From assembly GCF_001429025.1 (NCBI RefSeq), contig NZ_LMHT01000030.1, positions 75,424-139,423 of the forward strand: 64,000 nucleotides of DNA, written 5' to 3'. The notes under the pieces are model-generated. The model made no database searches. It saw only the letters and a program-made list of their open reading frames with translations, and had not been told where the DNA came from. This document shows, piece by piece, positions 36,852 to 45,634 of this stretch (position 1 is its first letter; every line of letters starts with the position of its first letter). The position numbers and the translations under genes were made by a program. The stretch is from Phenylobacterium sp. Root700 (lineage in GTDB: Bacteria > Pseudomonadota > Alphaproteobacteria > Caulobacterales > Caulobacteraceae).

Positions 36852-38369
36852 ATGCAATTCAAGCTTGGCCGCTGGCGCTTGGCGCTCTGGACCAAGGTCG
36901 GCCTGGCCGCGGCGCTCGTCGCCCTCGCCGACCTCCTGCTCTACGACCATACGCCGGGCGCCAGCCTGGGGCTCTTCACCACCGCCCTGGCCCTGGGCGC
37001 GGCGCTGGTCCATCCCGCGCTGCGCCGCGACCGCCGAGGAGCCTGGGCGCTAGCCATCGCCGGGGGCTTCGCCCTGCTGATGATCGAGGATCCTGGCCTG
37101 CTGGCCTGGCTGCTGTTCTGGACCGCGCTGGCGGTGGCGGTCCTGTCGGCGCGAGCCGGGACGCACGACGACGTCTGGCGCTGGTTCCAACGCCTGGTCT
37201 TCGCAGGCCTGGCCGGCGTCCCGGCTCCGTTCCTCGACGCCAAGCGCGTCCTGGGACGCGGCGCGGCGCCCGGACGGCTGCGGCGCACCATCTCCCTGAT
37301 CGCCCTTCCCCTGATCGGCGGCGCGCTGTTCCTCAGCCTCTTCGTCGCCGCCAACCCTGTGCTGGAGGCGGGCTTCGCGGCGTTCCGACTGCCCGAGCTT
37401 TCCATCGCGCGCGGCCTGTTCTGGCTGCTGGTCACGATCGCCGTCTGGGCCGCGATGCGCCCGCGCGCCCTGCGGCGGCCGCTGCCCTTGGCGATCCGCC
37501 CGGGCCTGACGACCTCGGCGACTTCGCTGGTCCTGTCGCTGGTGGTGTTCAACGGCCTGTTCGCCCTGCAGAACGGTCTCGACATGGCCTTCCTGTGGAG
37601 CGGCGCGGCGCTGCCCGATGGCGTCAGCTTCGCGCAGTACGCCCATCGCGGCGCCTACATGCTGATCTTCACCGCCCTACTGGCCGGGGCCTTCGTCCTG
37701 GCCTTCCTGCACCCGGGCACCCCGAGCGCCGAGCGGCCGCTGATCCGCTGGCTGGTGATCGCCTGGGTGGCCCAGAACATCCTGCTGGTCGCCTCCAGCG
37801 TTCTGCGGACCCTGGACTATGTCGAGGCCTACGGCCTGACGGGCCTCCGGATTTCAGCCCTGACCTGGATGGCGCTGGTGGCCGTGGGCCTGGTGCTGAT
37901 CTGCGTGCGGCTGCTGGCCGGCAAGAGCCCGAGCTGGCTGATCAACGCCAATGCGCTGGCGCTCGGCCTGACCCTGACGCTCGCCAGCATCGTCGATGTC
38001 GGCGCGATCTCGGCCGCCTGGAACGTCCGCCATGCGCGGGAGGTCGGCGGCGGCGGCGCAGAACTGGACCTCTGCTACCTCGCAGGGCTGAACGACGCCG
38101 CCCTCGTGCCGCTTGTCGACCTGGAACAACGCCCCCTGCCGGCCGACATGCGCCGTCAGGTCGCCTGGATCAGGTCCGAGAACATGACTGAGCTTGCCGA
38201 TCGACAGTCGCAATGGCGCAGCTGGACCTGGCGCGGACAGCGCCGGCTGGACACCGCCGCCAGCCGCCTTGGCCAGCTTCCAACGCCGCTTCCGCCCCCC
38301 GATCAGCGCAGCTGCGACTGGCGCAGCAAACCCCAGCCGTTGACCGCGCCCCCACAAGACGGAACATGA
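36852..38369 (+). CDS. DUF4173 multi-pass membrane protein
   Basis: 505 residues with about twelve hydrophobic segments (VGLAAALVALADLLLY, LALGAALVHPALRR, LLAWLLFWTALAVAVLSA, LIALPLIGGALFLSLFVAAN, GLFWLLVTIAVWAA and others). LFVAANPVLEAGF, VFNGLFALQNGLDMAFLWSG and YAHRGAYMLIFTALLAGAFVL are typical of DUF4173/DUF4153 proteins. The ~60-residue tail is hydrophilic and Pro/Arg-rich. It lies 4 bp before a response regulator and kinase gene and is probably co-transcribed, as CreD is with CreB/CreC; it may report membrane or envelope state to the kinase (inference). Confidence 0.8.
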   Translation: MQFKLGRWRLALWTKVGLAAALVALADLLLYDHTPGASLGLFTTALALGAALVHPALRRDRRGAWALAIAGGFALLMIEDPGLLAWLLFWTALAVAVLSARAGTHDDVWRWFQRLVFAGLAGVPAPFLDAKRVLGRGAAPGRLRRTISLIALPLIGGALFLSLFVAANPVLEAGFAAFRLPELSIARGLFWLLVTIAVWAAMRPRALRRPLPLAIRPGLTTSATSLVLSLVVFNGLFALQNGLDMAFLWSGAALPDGVSFAQYAHRGAYMLIFTALLAGAFVLAFLHPGTPSAERPLIRWLVIAWVAQNILLVASSVLRTLDYVEAYGLTGLRISALTWMALVAVGLVLICVRLLAGKSPSWLINANALALGLTLTLASIVDVGAISAAWNVRHAREVGGGGAELDLCYLAGLNDAALVPLVDLEQRPLPADMRRQVAWIRSENMTELADRQSQWRSWTWRGQRRLDTAASRLGQLPTPLPPPDQRSCDWRSKPQPLTAPPQDGT

Positions 38370-38373
38370 GCCC

Positions 38374-39078
38374 ATGGCGCCAAACATCCTGATCGTCGAC
38401 GACGACCCGCATATCCGCCAGTTGCTGGCCTTCGCCCTGGAAAAAGCCGGGATGGAGACCTGCGAGGCCGCCGACGGCGAGGCGGCCCTGGCGCGGATCG
38501 AGACCTCGCCCCCGGACCTGGTGGTGCTGGACATCAACATGCCACGGCTGAACGGCCTGGAGGTCTGCCGCCGAATGCGCGCCAAGAGCGACCTGCCGAT
38601 CCTGTTCCTCTCGTCCCGCGACGAGGAGATTGACCGGGTGCTGGGCATCGAACTCGGCGCCGACGACTACGTGGTCAAGCCCTTCAGCCCCCGCGAGGTG
38701 GTCGCCCGGGTGAGCGCGATCCTGCGACGGGCGCGGGCCGGGGCGCCGCCCGCGCCGCCGCAGGGCCTGGTGCTGCATGGCCGCCTCAGCCTCGATCCTG
38801 AGGCCTGGATCGCGGCGTGGGACGGCCAGCCGCTGCCCCTGACCGTCACCGAATTCGGCATCCTGCGGGCCCTGGCCGCGACCCCGGCCAAGGTGTTCAG
38901 CCGTGACGAGATCATCGACCGGCTGCGCGGCCCCGGCTTCGCCATCACCGACCGGACCATCGATAGCCACGTCCGCAACCTGCGCACCAAGTTCACGGCG
39001 CTGGGCGCGCACGACATCATCGAGACCCGCGCCGGGGTCGGCTACCGGCTCGGAGCCTGTCTCGGCGCGCCGGCGTGA
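38374..39078 (+). CDS. OmpR-family response regulator (CreB-like position)
   Basis: 234 residues. Receiver: LIVDDDPHIRQ, phospho-acceptor Asp53 in LVVLDINMPRLNG, LFLSSRDEE, ADDYVVKPFSP. DNA-binding domain: LTVTEFGILRALAATPAK, ITDRTIDSHVRNLRTKF and RAGVGYRLG. The stop overlaps the kinase start. It is very likely the partner of the kinase at 39075. Confidence 0.9.
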   Translation: MAPNILIVDDDPHIRQLLAFALEKAGMETCEAADGEAALARIETSPPDLVVLDINMPRLNGLEVCRRMRAKSDLPILFLSSRDEEIDRVLGIELGADDYVVKPFSPREVVARVSAILRRARAGAPPAPPQGLVLHGRLSLDPEAWIAAWDGQPLPLTVTEFGILRALAATPAKVFSRDEIIDRLRGPGFAITDRTIDSHVRNLRTKFTALGAHDIIETRAGVGYRLGACLGAPA

Positions 39079-40679
39079 TCGGCGCCCTCAAGGACCTGGC
39101 CAAGCGTCACTGGCCGCGCCTGCGGCTGCGCACGATCCTGCTGGCGATCCTGCTGTTCGCCGCCGCCATGCCGGGGATCAGCGCGATCTTCCTGCGGGTC
39201 TACGAGAACACCCTGGTCCGCCAGACCGAGGCCGAACTGGTGGCCCAGGGCGCGGCTCTCGCCGCGCTCGCCGCGGTGCAATGGCCGGGCGGCGGCGGAG
39301 CGGCGGGGCCCGGGCCGAGCGATCACCAAGCGCCGGACTACTACCGCCCCGAGCCGACCAGCATCGACCTGCGCGGCTCGCCCATCCTTCCCGAACGGCC
39401 GCCGCCCGGTCCCGGCGCTGCGCCGCTCGACAACGCCGCCGTGGTCATGGGCCGCGCCTTGGGCCCGGTGTTCGATCGGACCACCCAGACCACCTTGGCC
39501 TCGGCGGTGTTCCTCGACCGTCGCGGCCAAGTGGTGATCGGCGAGGGGCGCGGCGGATCGCTGGCCGACCTGCCCGAGGTTCGCTCGGCGCTGGGCGGGC
39601 GGCCGCAAAGCGTGTTGCGCCGCAACGGCGACTATCACCCGACCTATTCCCTTGAATGGCTGAGCCGCGCATCGGGGATCCGCTTGCACCACGCCCGCCC
39701 GGTCCAGGTCGGCGACCAGGTGATGGGCGTGATCCTGTTGTCGCGTTCGCCGCGCGCCCTGTTCCGCGGGATCTATGAGGATCGCGGCAAGATCGCCCTG
39801 GGCGCGGCGGGGATCTTCGGCCTGCTGATCCTGCTGTCGGGCCTGGTGTCGCGCGGCGTCACCCGGCCGATCGAGGCGCTGAGCGCAGCCTCGCGCGACG
39901 TCGCGGCCGGCAAGGGCCTGGTCCCGGAAACCCCGTCCACCGCCGCCATCGAGATCCAGACCCTCTATGAGGATTTCCGGGTCATGGCCCAGGCCATCGA
40001 CCGACGCTCCGGCTACCTCCGCGACTTCGCCGCCGCCGTCAGCCACGAGTTCAAGACCCCGCTGGCCGGCATCGGCGGCGCGGTGGAGCTGTTGCAGGAC
40101 CATGGCGAGACCATGCAGCCCGAAGAACGTCGGCGGTTCCTGGAGAACATCGCCGCCGACAACAGCCGGCTATCGCAGCTGGTCACCCGGCTGCTCGACC
40201 TGGCGCGCGCCGACATGGCCAGGCCCGGCGCGGACCTCAATGTCGACGTCGCAGGCCCGATCCGCCGAGCGGCCGACGCCGCCCAGAACGACCGCTTCCA
40301 GGTCGAGGTCGAAAGCCCGCCGGTCCTGCCGGCCGTCGGCGTCCCGGCCGCCAGCCTGGACACCGTGCTGAGCGTTTTGCTGCAGAACAGCCGCCAGGCC
40401 GGAGCGGGGCGCGCGACGATCAGCGCCAGCGCCATGCCGGCCGCCGTGGTCGTGGAGGTCGTCGACGACGGCCCCGGCGTCCCGGCGCCCGACCGCGCCC
40501 GGCTGTTCGAGCCGTTCTTCACCACCCAGCGCGCCCAGGGCGGGACCGGCCTTGGCCTCTCCATCGCCCGCTCGTTGCTGGCCGCCGACAACGCCACCAT
40601 CGAGCTGCTCGACGCCCCGGTCGGGGCGCGGTTCGTGGTCACCCTGCCGCGCGCCGATCTTGGCCGCGACCGGTCGTAG
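39075..40679 (+). CDS. Sensor histidine kinase (CreC/ChvG-like)
   Basis: 534 residues from a GTG overlapping the response-regulator stop. Two membrane helices (TILLAILLFAAAMPGISAIFL and ALGAAGIFGLLILLSGLV) flank a periplasmic sensor with a Pro-rich stretch (PERPPPGPGAAP). A HAMP domain (RGVTRPIEALSAASRDVAAG), a HisKA helix with FAAAVSHEFKTPLAG and a HATPase (LLQNSRQAG, DDGPGVPAPDRARLFEPFF, GGTGLGLSIARSLL) follow. It should sense an envelope signal and phosphorylate the neighbouring regulator. Confidence 0.88.
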   Translation: MIGALKDLAKRHWPRLRLRTILLAILLFAAAMPGISAIFLRVYENTLVRQTEAELVAQGAALAALAAVQWPGGGGAAGPGPSDHQAPDYYRPEPTSIDLRGSPILPERPPPGPGAAPLDNAAVVMGRALGPVFDRTTQTTLASAVFLDRRGQVVIGEGRGGSLADLPEVRSALGGRPQSVLRRNGDYHPTYSLEWLSRASGIRLHHARPVQVGDQVMGVILLSRSPRALFRGIYEDRGKIALGAAGIFGLLILLSGLVSRGVTRPIEALSAASRDVAAGKGLVPETPSTAAIEIQTLYEDFRVMAQAIDRRSGYLRDFAAAVSHEFKTPLAGIGGAVELLQDHGETMQPEERRRFLENIAADNSRLSQLVTRLLDLARADMARPGADLNVDVAGPIRRAADAAQNDRFQVEVESPPVLPAVGVPAASLDTVLSVLLQNSRQAGAGRATISASAMPAAVVVEVVDDGPGVPAPDRARLFEPFFTTQRAQGGTGLGLSIARSLLAADNATIELLDAPVGARFVVTLPRADLGRDRS

Positions 40680-40788
40680 GGCGCGTCTGCACCAAAGCTC
40701 CTTGGCGTCTGCAAGAGCCCTCCACGGCGCCGTCAACCGCCGTGGACGCGGCGGCGCCAGGATGGCCCCATCCAACAGGGTGAGAACC

Positions 40789-40992
40789 ATGCAAACCACC
40801 GAGCGCCGCGTCGAGACCGCCTACGAGATCGTCGTCCAGAAGGGGCCCGAACGCTGGAGCTGGACGCTCAGCGAAGACGGCGCGATCACCGCCGGGGGTG
40901 AGGCCGGCGATCCCGAAAGCGCCCAGCGCTGCGGCGACTTCGCCGCCGCCGCGGTGGCCGCCCTGGCGCGCATCCACCGACGGCGGTTCTGA
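40789..40992 (+). CDS. Small hypothetical protein
   Basis: 67 residues from ATG 40789, with AGGGTGAG just upstream. The sequence (YEIVVQKGPERWSWTLSEDG, then a helix FAAAAVAALARIHRRRF) predicts a small beta-sheet plus one helix. The family is not recognised. It ends 6 bp before the convergent hydrolase gene. Confidence 0.6.
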   Translation: MQTTERRVETAYEIVVQKGPERWSWTLSEDGAITAGGEAGDPESAQRCGDFAAAAVAALARIHRRRF

Positions 40993-40998
40993 CCGGGA

Positions 40999-42144
40999 CT
41001 AGCGGGCCGCCGACGCAGCCACGTCGGCCATCAAGGTCATGAGGATCCCGGTCTGCACGCCCTCGACCTCGTCGCCGCCCCCATTGGCGACGATCAACAC
41101 GCCGCCTTCGCTATCTGGAGCCAGCGCGATCAGGGCGTCCCAGTAGCCGTTGGATCCGGCGTGCATCAGGAGGCGGATCGGCGCCTTGGCGGGCCAGGTG
41201 TTGCGCACGCCCCAGCCCAAGGCCGACGCGGTGTCGCCCTGTGGCGTGTGCAGGGTGGAATAGGCGGCGGCGGGCAGCAGCGCCCCACGCCCCTTCTCAC
41301 CCGCCATCTGATCGATGGCGAAGCGGGCCCAGTCGCCCATGCTCAGCTTGACCGCGCCGGCCGGCGCGAACAGCGGCGGATTGTCGGCGCGAATCCCGGT
41401 CAGCGGCTTGCCCTCGCGATGCCCCAGGACCTGCCCCCGTTCCGACGGGGCGTAGACGACGCTCATGCCCAGCGGGTGGAAGACCTCGTCCTGCATCAGT
41501 TGCTCGAACGACTTGCCCGTGGCCTGCTCGGCCACGGCGGCGGCCAGCAGATAGTCGCTGTTAGAATAGGCCGACTCTCCGCGCGCCGGGCCGATGGGGG
41601 CCTCGTTCAGCACGACGCCCGCAAAGGCCAGGCGCTGCTGCGGCAGCGGCCGCGTGTCGACAAAGGCCGCCTCGATCATGGCCGCGTCGGCCGTATCGTC
41701 CAGGTCACGCAGGCCCGCGCGGTGCGACAACAGGTCGGCCAGGGTGACGCTCTCATACTCAGGGCGCATCGACACGCCGGGCAGCATGGTCTTCAGAGGC
41801 GCTGACCAGGACAGCACGCCGCGATCGACCAGGCGCGCGATCATCGTCGCCGTCATGGCCTTGGCGTCCGAGCCGATGTGCCAGATGTCGTTCGCCTGCG
41901 CCTTGTCGGGGGCGTCGCTGGCGCGAACGCCGCGAACGGCCTGTTCGGCCACCTTGCCGTCGCGAATGACCAGGACCGCCATCGCCGGAATGCATGGGTT
42001 CTCCGCCATCGCCTTGTCGATCATCGTATCCAGGGCGGCGCTCCTGTCGGGGCGCGCGGCGGGCTGCGCCGCGAGCGCCGGAGACGCCGCTGCCAGGCAG
42101 ACGACAGCCAGGCATGCAGCCATGCGGAAGTTCGGACGGATCAT
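40999..42144 (-). CDS. Serine hydrolase, class C beta-lactamase/esterase family
   Basis: 381 residues with a signal peptide (MAACLAVVCLAAASPALA). The catalytic SxxK is in IGSDAKAMTATMIARLV, the YSN motif is in ESAYSNSDYLLAAAV, and the third motif is HAGSNGYWDALIALAP (HAG in place of KTG), as in the beta-lactamase-related esterases and D-aminopeptidases. The Ser-to-Lys pair is intact. It is probably periplasmic and hydrolyses ester or peptide bonds; true beta-lactamase activity is less likely. It marks the end of the ordinary chromosomal gene run before the accessory region. Confidence 0.85.
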   Translation of the reverse strand: MIRPNFRMAACLAVVCLAAASPALAAQPAARPDRSAALDTMIDKAMAENPCIPAMAVLVIRDGKVAEQAVRGVRASDAPDKAQANDIWHIGSDAKAMTATMIARLVDRGVLSWSAPLKTMLPGVSMRPEYESVTLADLLSHRAGLRDLDDTADAAMIEAAFVDTRPLPQQRLAFAGVVLNEAPIGPARGESAYSNSDYLLAAAVAEQATGKSFEQLMQDEVFHPLGMSVVYAPSERGQVLGHREGKPLTGIRADNPPLFAPAGAVKLSMGDWARFAIDQMAGEKGRGALLPAAAYSTLHTPQGDTASALGWGVRNTWPAKAPIRLLMHAGSNGYWDALIALAPDSEGGVLIVANGGGDEVEGVQTGILMTLMADVAASAAR

Positions 42145-42809
42145 AGAAATTCCAGTCGTGCAGAACGCAAGCGCCGACGCGGTCGCGAATATTGAATTTT
42201 ATGAAGCAGAGGCCAAGCGATGGCGGAGACACGAAGAGAATTTACCGCCACATAGGGTCGGTTGATCTAAAAGTATCTCTGGGTGGCGGGCTCTCGACTT
42301 GTCTCGTTGAAGAGAACGTAGGGCCCAGGCCAAAAATCGCTAGTGAAACTTCGGTAAGGCTATGCCCTGCTCGCCGGCGTCGCTCAGCAACGTCCCGACA
42401 GCAGCGCGCCGGCGCCGGGCGTCTCGGCCCGCAGGTCGAGCGCCTTCCGCATCTGGTGGGTTGTCGCCAACAGGCAGGCATAGCCAAGCAGGTCGACCCA
42501 CATGTAAATCGAGCCAGCCAGCTCACCGGGGCGGGAAATCCCGACCCCGCCAAGTATTCGAAGTTCTTGGGGAAAGTAAGTGGCGCGCCGGCTCGGAAGG
42601 CGCCGAGAACTACACGTTCGCCACAGCGCTCTGATCTGCGATAGCCGAGCGTATCTCTGCCTACTGCGTCCGGTTGGCGCCAGCAACGGACCTTAGCATC
42701 TAGCCGGAGAGCGGACCTTCGGGTCACCGCCCAAGCCAAGTCCACATCAGCCGCAGGCCAATTGGATACCGTGGCCTTCATACTCCCCGCCGCGGCCCAG
42801 ATGCTGGCC
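42145..42809. other. Non-coding stretch at the island border
   Basis: No convincing gene. Several frames stay open but break up without family motifs; one minus-strand frame ending at 42384 reads GELAGSIYMWVDLLGYACLL, which may be the remnant of a membrane protein. The stretch holds one copy of a ~100-bp element (42581-42680) that recurs at 55429-55528. Confidence 0.5.
42581..42680. repeat. ~100-bp dispersed repeat, copy A
   Basis: Begins TGGCGCGCCGGCTCGGAAGG and runs through TTCGCCACAGCGCTCTGAT to CTGCCTACTGCG. Copy B at 55429-55528 matches nearly all of it with a handful of substitutions, then both diverge. A short third piece (GCGCCGGCTCGGAAG) occurs near 50570. A dispersed intergenic element rather than coding sequence. 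Confidence 0.75.
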
Positions 42810-43886
42810 TCAGGTCAGCGGCACCACGAGGTGACCGAAGCGCTGGAAGGCGTCCCGCGTTGGTTGGGCAAAGCCATGGCGTCGCCGAAAGTCCTGGTCG
42901 ACGAAGCCCAGTGACTTGGTGAGGAAGTCCGTGCTTGATTTGAACCAGCCCGGCATTTCGCTCCGGTAGACCGCCACCGCGGGCGCGGCTCGGTCTACAG
43001 CCGCGTTGAGGTGCTCCAACGTCGGGTAGGCCCGCACGTCGAGATCCCGCAGGAGTGACTGCGTCAGCTTCTCGGAGGCGGGCAGCTCGGGAAACTTCCA
43101 GCGCGCGTAGGCCAAGACAGTATCAAGGTCGACCGGCTGAGACAGAAAACGCGTCGGGTCCCCCCGCCGCCGGCTCTCGTCCTCCACCTGTGCAATCTCA
43201 CGGATGTAGTCGGAACGCTTCTCGCGGATCGAGTCAAAGATCCCCTGGGCAATCTCAAGGAGGGAGCCCACATTGTTCAGGTCGCGCCGTACTCGTGTGG
43301 GCGTTGCATCCTTGCTCTTGTAGACAAGCTGGTGGTCGATGACCGCCCAGGCGTCCTGGAGGATGGTGCGGACCTGGATTTCGCAGGGAAGCGCCGTGAT
43401 GCCTTCGTACCGCCCACCGGCATAGGCTGCGCCGAGTTCCACGACGAAGGCGCGCCCTTGATAGCCCATCCGGTCAGTGCCCAGGGCGGCAGCCTTGTCT
43501 ATGCGCTCACGTACCTCAAAGGCACCCTCGACGATTTCGCCGATGCGAACTAGGTCGGCCTCATACGGGCAAACCACGCGGACACCGGCCAGGTCAGTCA
43601 TCTGCAGGAAGGGATCCTGGTACTGCTTGCGGGTGATCTTCTCCATAACGCTGTCGGTGTTCTTCACCCGGCTGGAGACGGTGACAAGGTCAATGCCAGC
43701 AGCCTTCAGCCGCGAGCGCATCATCTCGACCACCTCGCTCGCCAACCGGCGATAGAGCGGCTTTAGTTCGCCGTATCGTTTGCGGTAGGCCACCCAGTCG
43801 GCTTCTGCAGCCACCAAATTTGCTCCAGGGAACGCTACGCGCAACAGCCAGCGCACAACACCAAGCTGCACCTTATCTGGCGGCAT
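42810..43886 (-). CDS. RelA/SpoT-domain protein (small alarmone synthetase-like)
   Basis: 358 residues from the ATG at 43884-43886; the frame is open to 43970 but the extra residues are Arg-rich and unlike protein. No clear ribosome site marks either start. The synthetase domain is visible in the first ~200 residues: SRVKNTDSVMEKITRKQ, TDLAGVRVVCPYEADL, DRMGYQGRAFVVEL and CEIQVRTILQDAWAVIDH. There is no HD hydrolase domain and no TGS/ACT region, so it is not the housekeeping Rel. It could make (p)ppGpp or act as a toxic alarmone enzyme. The ~160-residue C-terminus is not recognised. Confidence 0.8.
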   Translation of the reverse strand: MPPDKVQLGVVRWLLRVAFPGANLVAAEADWVAYRKRYGELKPLYRRLASEVVEMMRSRLKAAGIDLVTVSSRVKNTDSVMEKITRKQYQDPFLQMTDLAGVRVVCPYEADLVRIGEIVEGAFEVRERIDKAAALGTDRMGYQGRAFVVELGAAYAGGRYEGITALPCEIQVRTILQDAWAVIDHQLVYKSKDATPTRVRRDLNNVGSLLEIAQGIFDSIREKRSDYIREIAQVEDESRRRGDPTRFLSQPVDLDTVLAYARWKFPELPASEKLTQSLLRDLDVRAYPTLEHLNAAVDRAAPAVAVYRSEMPGWFKSSTDFLTKSLGFVDQDFRRRHGFAQPTRDAFQRFGHLVVPLT

Positions 43887-44128
43887 TGTCGAGCGTTGTC
43901 GCTCGGGCCGTCGCTGTGCCGAACGATTTCGCCCGCTCCCGTCGAGGCGGGCCATTCCTCTACGCGCCATTACCCGACCTCGGGTGCAGAGCAGGAAGCA
44001 GACTCATCAGAAGGTTTGTTTCCGGGTACATCGCGTTCGACCGAATCCGACCCTTGTCGGACATTTAGAACGTCCGCCCTACGCAGCTATGCTATGAGGT
44101 TGTTCAATTTCGCTCGGAAGTCTGCAAA

Positions 44129-44473
44129 GTGAAGAATATCCAAATCATAGATTCCGCCGACAACGCGACATTCAGCATTTTCCAAGCTACGGACGCGGAG
44201 TTCGAAGCCATCTTTCCCGATAGTAGTGACATGGAAATTGCTGAGGATTTCTTCGAACGACTTGGCGAAGCGAAGGCCAGGGCGATCATCGAACCGATTT
44301 GGGAACGGCCGATCCTCAAACGTGACGCGCTCGGCATTCACGGGACTATCTATTACGGCTGGTCCGAAAGGCGTAAATGTCTCCCGACATCGAAGCGAGA
44401 AGTAGACGTCTTGGACGCGGATCCTTGGGGCATCAACGAAGCCCAACGTCGGCTTTTTGCCGCGAACCGATAA
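44129..44473 (+). CDS. Hypothetical protein
   Basis: 114 residues from a GTG. The sequence (MKNIQIIDSADNATFSIF, ATDAEFEAIFPDSSDMEIAE, then GIHGTIYYGWSERRKCLPTS) looks like a small acidic domain seen as a lone protein in many proteobacteria. No function is known to me. It is divergent from the RelA/SpoT gene with 242 bp between and convergent with the recombinase remnant. Confidence 0.65.
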   Translation: MKNIQIIDSADNATFSIFQATDAEFEAIFPDSSDMEIAEDFFERLGEAKARAIIEPIWERPILKRDALGIHGTIYYGWSERRKCLPTSKREVDVLDADPWGINEAQRRLFAANR

Positions 44474-44504
44474 ACTGCTTCCCACCCTCCGCTGACAATT
44501 GGCA

Positions 44505-44521
44505 GGTCCGCTTAGCGGACC
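44505..44521. terminator. Hairpin between convergent genes
   Basis: GGTCCGC-TTA-GCGGACC, extendable to a ten-pair stem with one mismatch (GGC on the left, GCC on the right). It sits between the stop at 44473 and the recombinase remnant ending at 44533 and may terminate both. There is no T run, and the core resembles AGCGGAC-type intergenic repeats. Confidence 0.4.
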
Positions 44522-44532
44522 CGCCAAGTCGC

Positions 44533-44976
44533 TCAGAGTTCGACCTGCTCAGAGATTGAGAGGGCGTCGTCCACCTCGATGCCCAGGTATCTGACCGTGC
44601 TCTCGAGCTTACGGTGGCCAAGAAGCAACTGGCAGGCCCTGAGGTTTCCGGTCTTCTTGTATAGCAGCGCCACCTTGGTTCGACGAAGACTGTGGGTGCC
44701 ATAGGCGGCGACCTCGAGATCGATCAGCCGCACCCAGCTATCGACCAAGCGAGCATATTGACGCGTGGTGATGTGGCAGCCTGGGCGGTTACGGCTCGGG
44801 AACAACCAATCATCATCTCGGAAGCCGCGGGCGGTGAGCCATTCCTCCAGAGCGCCTCGGGTCGATTCCGTGATCTCAAAGGGAAGCCGGCTCCGACCCT
44901 CGCGCCGATTGCGACTGGCCAAGAAACGAGCGGCGCAGCGTTCCAAGCCGATAGATCTCTCCGCAATTCGGAGCCC
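44533..44976 (-). pseudogene. Tyrosine recombinase/integrase, 5'-truncated
   Basis: The frame reads LPFEITESTRGALEEWLTA, then CHITTRQYARLVDSWVRLI, GTHSLRRTKVALLYKKTGNL, LLLGHRKLESTVRYLGIEVD. This is the C-terminal half of a widespread family of short (~200-residue) site-specific integrases, with the H-x-x-R, H and Tyr catalytic residues. The N-terminal ~80 residues, including the first catalytic Arg (usually in a KLRGCDLV-like motif), are missing: upstream of ~44976 the frame continues only as unrelated sequence that runs into the divergent nuclease gene. It looks like a scar of island formation. Confidence 0.75.
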
Positions 44977-45058
44977 ATCTGGATTGAAAGGGGCCAACCG
45001 CGGCCTTATTGATCTTCGCTCGCGAGCGAATCCGGGGCCCGCCGCTTGGAAACAGCAG

Positions 45059-45634
45059 ATGGCGCAACGGCCAAAGCCCAAAACGAAGACGCCGGTCGAC
45101 TACGTGAAAAAGGTCCGGCGCCTCAATTGGGACGGCCTCGAAGCCCTTTGGACTAAGATCCAGGAGCGCAACACCAAGGGCTGGGCGGCGGGCAAGGCGT
45201 TTGAGCACTTGATTCTCCGCGCCTTCGAGTTGAGCGACGTCGATGTGACTTGGCCTTATGACGTGAAGCTCGCAGACCAAATCGTTGAGCAAATCGACGG
45301 GATGGTGCAGCGCGACGGTCTCGCCGCTCTCATCGAGGCAAAAGACTACGATGCAAACCTAAATGTCGAGCCCCTAGCCAAACTGCGCAACCAGTTGTTG
45401 CGGCGCCCCTCTGGGGTAGTGGGCTGCGCTTTTTCCTCGAAGGGGTTCACGGACCCCGCCAAGACGCTGGCCCAATACATGTCACCCCAGGCCATCTTAC
45501 TTTGGCAGCAGCCGGAGATTGGGCACTTGCTGACGAACACGCGAGATTTCAAGGCTGCTTTGAAGAAGAAGCACTACTGGCTTCTGCGCACTGGAAGTCC
45601 CGACTACGACACCCGGACGGATGCCTTGCCATGA
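45059..45634 (+). CDS. PD-(D/E)xK restriction-endonuclease-like protein
   Basis: 191 residues from the ATG at 45059. The catalytic core is clear: an early Glu in GKAFEHLILRAF (about E49), Asp80 in EQIDGMVQ, then E93 and K95 in IEAKDYD, the E/D-xK of Mrr-type and related nucleases. The C-terminus continues as an alpha/beta fold (QLLRRPSGVVGCAFSSKGF, AILLWQQPEIGHLL). There is no methylase nearby. Its stop overlaps the next start, ATGA, so nuclease and TOPRIM protein are probably made together. The frame continues upstream into the remnant of the recombinase, but that part is not protein-like. Confidence 0.78.
   Translation: MAQRPKPKTKTPVDYVKKVRRLNWDGLEALWTKIQERNTKGWAAGKAFEHLILRAFELSDVDVTWPYDVKLADQIVEQIDGMVQRDGLAALIEAKDYDANLNVEPLAKLRNQLLRRPSGVVGCAFSSKGFTDPAKTLAQYMSPQAILLWQQPEIGHLLTNTRDFKAALKKKHYWLLRTGSPDYDTRTDALP

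Noticed and set aside
42242..42781. 179-residue minus-strand frame including the dispersed repeat
   Set aside because: Much of it is the ~100-bp repeat translated, and the same peptide (about LWRTCSSRRLPSRRA) appears at 55429-55531, which shows it is repeat, not gene.
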